Assembly (NCBI RefSeq): GCF_003201195.1
Contig: NZ_QICQ01000005.1
Span: forward strand, 1 to 64,000
Origin: Nitrosomonas eutropha
Lineage (GTDB): Bacteria; Pseudomonadota; Gammaproteobacteria; Burkholderiales; Nitrosomonadaceae
Reading direction: 5' to 3'
DNA length: 64,000 bases
The first letter of the stretch is position 1. Each line of letters begins with the position of its first letter. The notes beneath the pieces were generated by a model, which was not told the DNA's origin, did not search any database, and was given only the letters and a program-made list of their open reading frames with translations. A program made the translations under genes and the position numbers. This document shows, one piece after another, positions 60,076-64,000 of this stretch.

Positions 60076-60696
60076 TCATGTTTCTTCCTTACCGTATTGT
60101 TCTTCGCGAATGATATATGGCGTAATTTCACGAGGCTCAATAGTAATAGGCTGATATATCACTCGTTTTTGCTCTGGATCATATTGCATTTCCATATGCC
60201 CCGACAATGGAAAATCTTTACGAAATGGATTTCCTATAAAACCATAATCTGTAAGAATTCTTCTTAAATCTGGATGATTATTAAAAACAATCCCGAACAG
60301 ATCAAATGCCTCTCGTTCATACCAATTAGCTGAAGGCCATATATGTATCACTGAATCAAGCATGGGAAATTCATTATCGTCTACAAATACACGTATCCGC
60401 AGTCTGTGATTATGCTTAACGGAAAGCAAGTGATACACCACGGCAAAGCGCTTGTCACCCCGCTTATATCCAGCATGCGTATTTGTCGTATATTCGCTAT
60501 AATCTACGCCACATAAATCAACTAACGTATCAAACGCCAAATCAGTATGGTTTCTTAATGTTTCAGCAATACCCAGCAAATCTCGGGAATGAATTAAAAT
60601 AGTTAGCTCACCTAACGCATGACTCATATCAACCTGCTGATCACTCAGTACTTGCTGTAAATTTGTTGCAAGTTTATCTACGCGACTATCTGTCAT
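60076..60696 (-). CDS. nuoC: NADH-quinone oxidoreductase subunit C
   Basis: 206 residues, the 30-kDa-type subunit. It has the family signature [20 protein letters not shown] plus EREAFDLFG and [10 protein letters not shown]. It contacts NuoD near the quinone end. It lies between nuoB and nuoD, with 9 and 57 bases on its flanks. Confidence 0.96.
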
Positions 60697-60705
60697 TTTT
60701 ATTCT

Positions 60706-61182
60706 CTAACGCGCGATTGTGTTAGTACGCCAGATTTTATTCTGCAGCTGAATAATCCCATAAAGCAAAGCTTCTGCAGTAGGAGGACAACCCGGCACAT
60801 AAATATCGACAGGCACTATCCGATCGCACCCTCGGACAACCGAATAGGAATAATGATAATACCCACCACCATTTGCACAGGATCCCATGGAAATTACCCA
60901 ACGAGGTTCGGCCATTTGATCGTAAACCTTGCGCAAAGCTGGTGCCATTTTATTACATAGCGTACCCGCAACGATCATGACATCTGACTGACGGGGACTC
61001 GGACGAAAAACAATTCCAAACCGATCCAAGTCATAGCGAGATGCACCGGTTTGCATCATCTCAACTGCGCAACAAGCCAGCCCAAATGTCATAGGCCACA
61101 TTGATCCTGTGCGTCCCCAATTAATCAAGGAATCAAGGTTTGTGGTAACAAATCCTTTGTCTAATGCACCCTCAATACCCAT
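60706..61182 (-). CDS. nuoB: NADH-quinone oxidoreductase subunit B
   Basis: 158 residues, the N2-cluster subunit at the quinone end of complex I. Cysteine ligands are in [18 protein letters not shown] and [10 protein letters not shown]. The start lies 3 bases after the nuoA stop, so the two are coupled. Confidence 0.97.
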   Translation of the reverse strand: MGIEGALDKGFVTTNLDSLINWGRTGSMWPMTFGLACCAVEMMQTGASRYDLDRFGIVFRPSPRQSDVMIVAGTLCNKMAPALRKVYDQMAEPRWVISMGSCANGGGYYHYSYSVVRGCDRIVPVDIYVPGCPPTAEALLYGIIQLQNKIWRTNTIAR

Positions 61183-61185
61183 TAT

Positions 61186-61554
61186 TTAATCCCATTCCAA
61201 AGCACCCTTAGCCCACTCGTAAATAAAGCCGACGACGAGCAATCCAAGAAATACTAGCATCGCAATAAAACCAAACAATCCCACTTCTTTCAGCGCTACT
61301 GCCCAAGGAAATAAGAAAGCTATTTCTAAATCAAATAAAATAAACAGGATTGCAATTAAATAGTAGCGCACATCAAATTTCATGCGCGCATCCTCAAATG
61401 CACCAAACCCACACTCATAGGTCGACAATTTTTCGGCATCCGGCTTGTTTGGCGCAAGCAACCAACCCGCCACCAAACATAATGTGCCAACTAGCAGACC
61501 CACCAAAATAAACAATAAAATAGGGAAATAATTCCCAAGCATGGTATCCAGCAT
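61186..61554 (-). CDS. nuoA: NADH-quinone oxidoreductase subunit A
   Basis: 122 residues from ATG 61552-61554, behind AAGGAATTGGAG; a TTG six bases upstream is less likely. Three helices with the conserved [20 protein letters not shown] loop containing the Cys that faces the quinone site, then the [14 protein letters not shown] helix with the key acidic pair. It is the first gene of nuoA-N. Confidence 0.96.
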   Translation of the reverse strand: MLDTMLGNYFPILLFILVGLLVGTLCLVAGWLLAPNKPDAEKLSTYECGFGAFEDARMKFDVRYYLIAILFILFDLEIAFLFPWAVALKEVGLFGFIAMLVFLGLLVVGFIYEWAKGALEWD

Positions 61555-61625
61555 CTCCAATTCCTTACTAAACCATGGAAATAAAATTGATTTTCGCTTA
61601 ATTCCTATTTGTAAATATGCTCGCC

Positions 61626-61710
61626 TGGTGCCGACGGCGAGAATCGAACTCGCACAGCTTTCGCCACCGCCCCCTCAAGACGGCGTGTCTACCAATTCCA
61701 CCACGTCGGC
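61626..61710 (-). tRNA. tRNA-Leu (anticodon GAG)
   Basis: An 85-base class II tRNA with a long variable arm. The acceptor stem GCCGACG pairs perfectly with CGTCGGC, then A and encoded CCA (complement of 61626-61628). The anticodon stem CCGTC/GGCGG carries loop TTGAGGG with anticodon GAG. It lies between secG and nuoA in the same direction, so it may be excised from a longer transcript. Confidence 0.97.
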
Positions 61711-61760
61711 GAATAAACTTATTCTATTATTTCCAATGCCTCTATACTGGAAATACAAGG

Positions 61761-62126
61761 TTATTCCGGAATTTCACCAGCTCTTGATGTGGAGCCACTT
61801 TCGTTTTCCGCACCTGAACTTTCAACATTTCCGGTCGAATCAGCCGCCTTATCCGACTTTATCTCCAGTTTTTGCATGACACTTCCTTCGTCTTTATCAC
61901 CACTTGAGTAATAAGTTAGCGTCAGGCTGGTAACAAAAAAAACTGTAGCTGCCAATGCAGTCATCCTGCTTAAAAAATTAGCAGATCCACTAGCACCAAA
62001 TAAACTCCCGGAAGAACCGCCTCCAAACGCCGCCCCCATATCTGCGCCCTTCCCCTGTTGCAACAGAACCAAAACAACAACAACTACTGCTGCAATGATA
62101 TGTACTGACCAAATAAGTGTTTCCAC
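61761..62126 (-). CDS. secG: Protein translocase subunit SecG
   Basis: 121 residues. Two hydrophobic helices (about 4-23 and 53-72) with the SecG motif LLQQGKGADMGAAFGGG and GSLFGASGSANFLSR between them. It assists SecYE in protein export. The C-terminal tail of about 45 residues is acidic and Ser/Gly-rich, longer than in E. coli. It lies between tpiA and tRNA-Leu. Confidence 0.94.
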   Translation of the reverse strand: METLIWSVHIIAAVVVVVLVLLQQGKGADMGAAFGGGSSGSLFGASGSANFLSRMTALAATVFFVTSLTLTYYSSGDKDEGSVMQKLEIKSDKAADSTGNVESSGAENESGSTSRAGEIPE

Positions 62127-62144
62127 AATATACTTTATCCCCGT

Positions 62145-62903
62145 TCAACTTTGCGCTGCGAAACAAATCGAAATAAACTCTGCAGCAACTAACGAAGCTC
62201 CCCCAATCAACCCTCCGTCAATGTCAGGCATCGCAAATAATTCAGACGCATTATTTGCTTTCACACTTCCGCCATAAACTATCTGGATATCTGCTGCAAT
62301 TTCGCTGTTATGAGCAGCTATTCGATTCCTTACAAATGCATGAACATCCTGCGCCTGCTGGGGAGTAGCAGTTTCTCCTGTACCAATTGCCCATACCGGC
62401 TCATATGCAATAACTGATTGCTTTATCGCATTAACACCTACCAGACCAATCACCGCATCAAGCTGCCTAGCTATCACTTGTTCGGTCTCATTTGCCTCAC
62501 GCTGCGCCAGCGTTTCGCCGACACAGAGTATTGGTACTAGCGATTGCTCCTGGGCGGAGTGAAATTTCTCCGCAACCATCTGATTATCTTCACCGTATAG
62601 CGTCCGCCGCTCCGAGTGGCCCACAATTACATAACGACAACCAAAATCGGTCAGCATACCTGCCGATACCTCTCCGGTATAAGCACCTTGATGATGCTGG
62701 CTGATATTCTGCCCCCCCCATGCCACATGCGTACCCTTCAACACTGACTGCGCTTGCGCCAAGTAGGGATAAGGCACACATACCGCGCAGGACGCATTCT
62801 GCAATGATGGGATACCCAAAACAATTGCGGCAAGCAATTCTTGATTCTGAACCAAATTACCATACATTTTCCAGTTTCCCGCCACAAACCCCGCACGCGT
62901 CAT
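62145..62903 (-). CDS. tpiA: Triosephosphate isomerase
   Basis: 252 residues from ATG 62901-62903, chosen because GAGGGACGG directly precedes it and the length fits the family; a start at 62925-62927 would add 8 residues. It interconverts dihydroxyacetone phosphate and glyceraldehyde 3-phosphate. The substrate Lys is in AGNWKMYG, the catalytic His in VGHSERR, and the catalytic Glu with the mobile loop in AYEPVWAIGTG. It is the first gene of the tpiA-secG-tRNA-nuo run. Confidence 0.96.
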   Translation of the reverse strand: MTRAGFVAGNWKMYGNLVQNQELLAAIVLGIPSLQNASCAVCVPYPYLAQAQSVLKGTHVAWGGQNISQHHQGAYTGEVSAGMLTDFGCRYVIVGHSERRTLYGEDNQMVAEKFHSAQEQSLVPILCVGETLAQREANETEQVIARQLDAVIGLVGVNAIKQSVIAYEPVWAIGTGETATPQQAQDVHAFVRNRIAAHNSEIAADIQIVYGGSVKANNASELFAMPDIDGGLIGGASLVAAEFISICFAAQS

Positions 62904-63019
62904 CCCGTCCCTCAGCTTTAAATCCATAAACCCAAGGATGCTACCTGCGAAACCGGATCGCGTCAATGCCCGAGTTTCTCAACTAAATGGGGGATTATTA
63001 AGATCGGATCAGTCCTGAT

Positions 63020-63048
63020 TTGCTGCACCTTAAGGTAAAATATATTAA
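63020..63048 (+). promoter_or_regulatory. Promoter for gpmA
   Basis: TTGCTG (63020-63025), a 17-base spacer, then TATTAA (63043-63048), 56 bases upstream of the gpmA ATG. It lies inside the longest in-frame extension, which supports the shorter start. Confidence 0.55.
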
Positions 63049-63103
63049 ACTACAAAAGTTACTTATATGTAATTTTCTCCCCCCGCTCAACTCTAAGGCC
63101 GAC

Positions 63104-63853
63104 ATGAAAAAACTTGTTCTCCTACGTCATGGAGAAAGCACCTGGAATCAGGAAAATCGCTTTACAGGATGGACCGATGTTGATTTGACACCCAAAGGGT
63201 TCAAAGAAGCTAGAAATGCCGGAAGACTACTTCGCGAAAATGGCTTTACCTTCGACATTGCGCATACATCGCTACTCAAACGAGCCATCCGCACGCTGTG
63301 GATCGCACTGGATGAAATGGATCAGATGTGGACTCCGATCGAACTTAACTGGCGGCTCAATGAACGTCATTATGGCGCATTGCAAGGCTTGAACAAAGCA
63401 GAAACAGCCAAGGAGTATGGTGATGAACAGGTACTCATATGGCGACGCAGTTATGACACTCGCCCTCCTTCCATTACAACCGATGATAAGCGCTACCCTG
63501 GTTTTGACATGCGTTATCGCGGCCTTCCCTCCGGTGATATTCCGGTTACTGAAAGTCTCAAGGATACCGTGGCAAGATTTCTTCCCTATTGGAATCAGTC
63601 AATTGCCCCACAAATTAAGGCAGAAAAAAAAGTGATTATCACCGCTCACGGGAATTCGCTACGCGCTCTGATTAAACATCTCGACAATATCTCAGATCAA
63701 GATATTTTGAACTGCAATATACCGACAGGAATTCCTCTGGTTTATGAGTTGGATAACAACCTGAAACCACTAACGAACTACTACTTGGGTAATGACAGTG
63801 TAATTGGGGAAGCAATATCAGCTGTCGCGAATCAGGATAAAGCCGGAGCTTAA
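63104..63853 (+). CDS. gpmA: 2,3-bisphosphoglycerate-dependent phosphoglycerate mutase
   Basis: 249 residues from ATG 63104-63106, with AAGG shortly before; the upstream frame lacks support and contains the promoter. It interconverts 3- and 2-phosphoglycerate. The phosphorylated His is in [10 protein letters not shown] and the second His in [16 protein letters not shown]; substrate-binding residues are in [15 protein letters not shown]. Its stop overlaps the next frame as TAATG. Confidence 0.97.
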   Translation: MKKLVLLRHGESTWNQENRFTGWTDVDLTPKGFKEARNAGRLLRENGFTFDIAHTSLLKRAIRTLWIALDEMDQMWTPIELNWRLNERHYGALQGLNKAETAKEYGDEQVLIWRRSYDTRPPSITTDDKRYPGFDMRYRGLPSGDIPVTESLKDTVARFLPYWNQSIAPQIKAEKKVIITAHGNSLRALIKHLDNISDQDILNCNIPTGIPLVYELDNNLKPLTNYYLGNDSVIGEAISAVANQDKAGA

Positions 63854-64000
63854 TGTTTGCTGGTTTCATTGCAGATTTCACATTAGCGCCACATTACTTC
63901 CCGGGGATAGGGAAGATATTATCCAGGACTGTTTGTCTTCTGCTTTTAGTAAATATATTTTCATCTCCTCTGCTGTATGCGATTCCTCAAACCAATTTGG
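63853..64000 (+). CDS. N-terminus of an exported protein, cut by the window edge
   Basis: An open frame starts at ATG 63853-63855, overlapping the gpmA stop as TAATG, and stays open for 49 codons to the end. It has a hydrophobic segment (about residues 25-40, rich in L and V) consistent with a signal peptide after a longer polar leader, so the true start may be further inside. In several betaproteobacteria the gene after gpmA is an M23-type murein hydrolase activator; this is an inference from context and cannot be confirmed here. Confidence 0.45.
   Translation, partial: MFAGFIADFTLAPHYFPGIGKILSRTVCLLLLVNIFSSPLLYAIPQTNL

Overview
The window is bacterial chromosome, almost certainly from a betaproteobacterial ammonia oxidiser of the Nitrosomonas group. 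This is inferred from protein recognition and gene order: hfq-hflX-hflK-hflC-hisZ-purA, a 14-gene nuo cluster with separate nuoC and nuoD behind tpiA-secG-tRNA-Leu, the betaproteobacterial type of GshA, and an HpnN hopanoid transporter. No nitrification genes lie in the window, so the genus is an inference. Most of the sequence is compact housekeeping DNA. Decayed mobile DNA and gene relics are confined to 1-4.8 kb and 41.5-42.3 kb.

Layout. 0-4.8 kb: the end of an IS481-type transposase, gene relics, a membrane-anchored hypothetical protein, and a CPA1-type Na+/H+ antiporter with a C-terminal nucleotide-binding domain. The antiporter is bracketed by two degenerate copies of an archease-like N-terminus. 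3.7-6.7 kb (minus): a DevBCA/MacAB-like ABC export system, interrupted by a 122-bp inverted-repeat element. 7.0-11.5 kb (plus): a BCAM0308-type zinc-ribbon protein, a CBS-domain protein, Lon protease and two small orphan genes. 11.6-18.1 kb (minus): hfq-hflX-hflK-hflC-DUF2065-hisZ-purA, with a strong hairpin just before purA. 18.5-23.8 kb (minus): phoR, a YheT-type hydrolase, proB, obgE, rpmA, rplU. 24.0-26.3 kb (plus): gshA-gshB with a terminator.

26.3-38.7 kb: a small exported protein, an isoprenylcysteine methyltransferase-like protein, fliD-fliS-fliT with a good sigma-28 promoter, a His/Lys-rich LTXXQ periplasmic protein, ligA, a methylthioinosine phosphorylase homologue overlapping def, hemJ, a large VanZ-type membrane protein, tRNA-Lys, and a DedA protein. 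38.8-46.8 kb: the HpnN transporter, an IS5-family relic, an exported PD40 beta-propeller protein, htpG with a sigma-32-like promoter, and a soluble PQQ-type sugar dehydrogenase homologue. 46.8-62.9 kb (minus): the complete complex I cluster nuoA to nuoN, preceded by tRNA-Leu(GAG), secG and tpiA. The window ends with gpmA and the first 49 codons of an exported protein.

Functional themes: proteostasis and RNA control (Lon, HflKC, HflX, Hfq, HtpG), respiration (complex I), thiol and proline biosynthesis (GshAB, ProB), ribosome assembly and translation (L21, L27, Obg, Def, two tRNAs), flagellar filament capping, and envelope lipid handling. No CRISPR array, prophage, toxin-antitoxin pair or obvious new defence system was found. 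The best leads are small: the hairpin before purA, the double Arg substitution in the phosphorylase phosphate-binding loop, the paired archease-like relics, the element inside the ABC operon, and the BCAM0308-CBS-Lon cluster.
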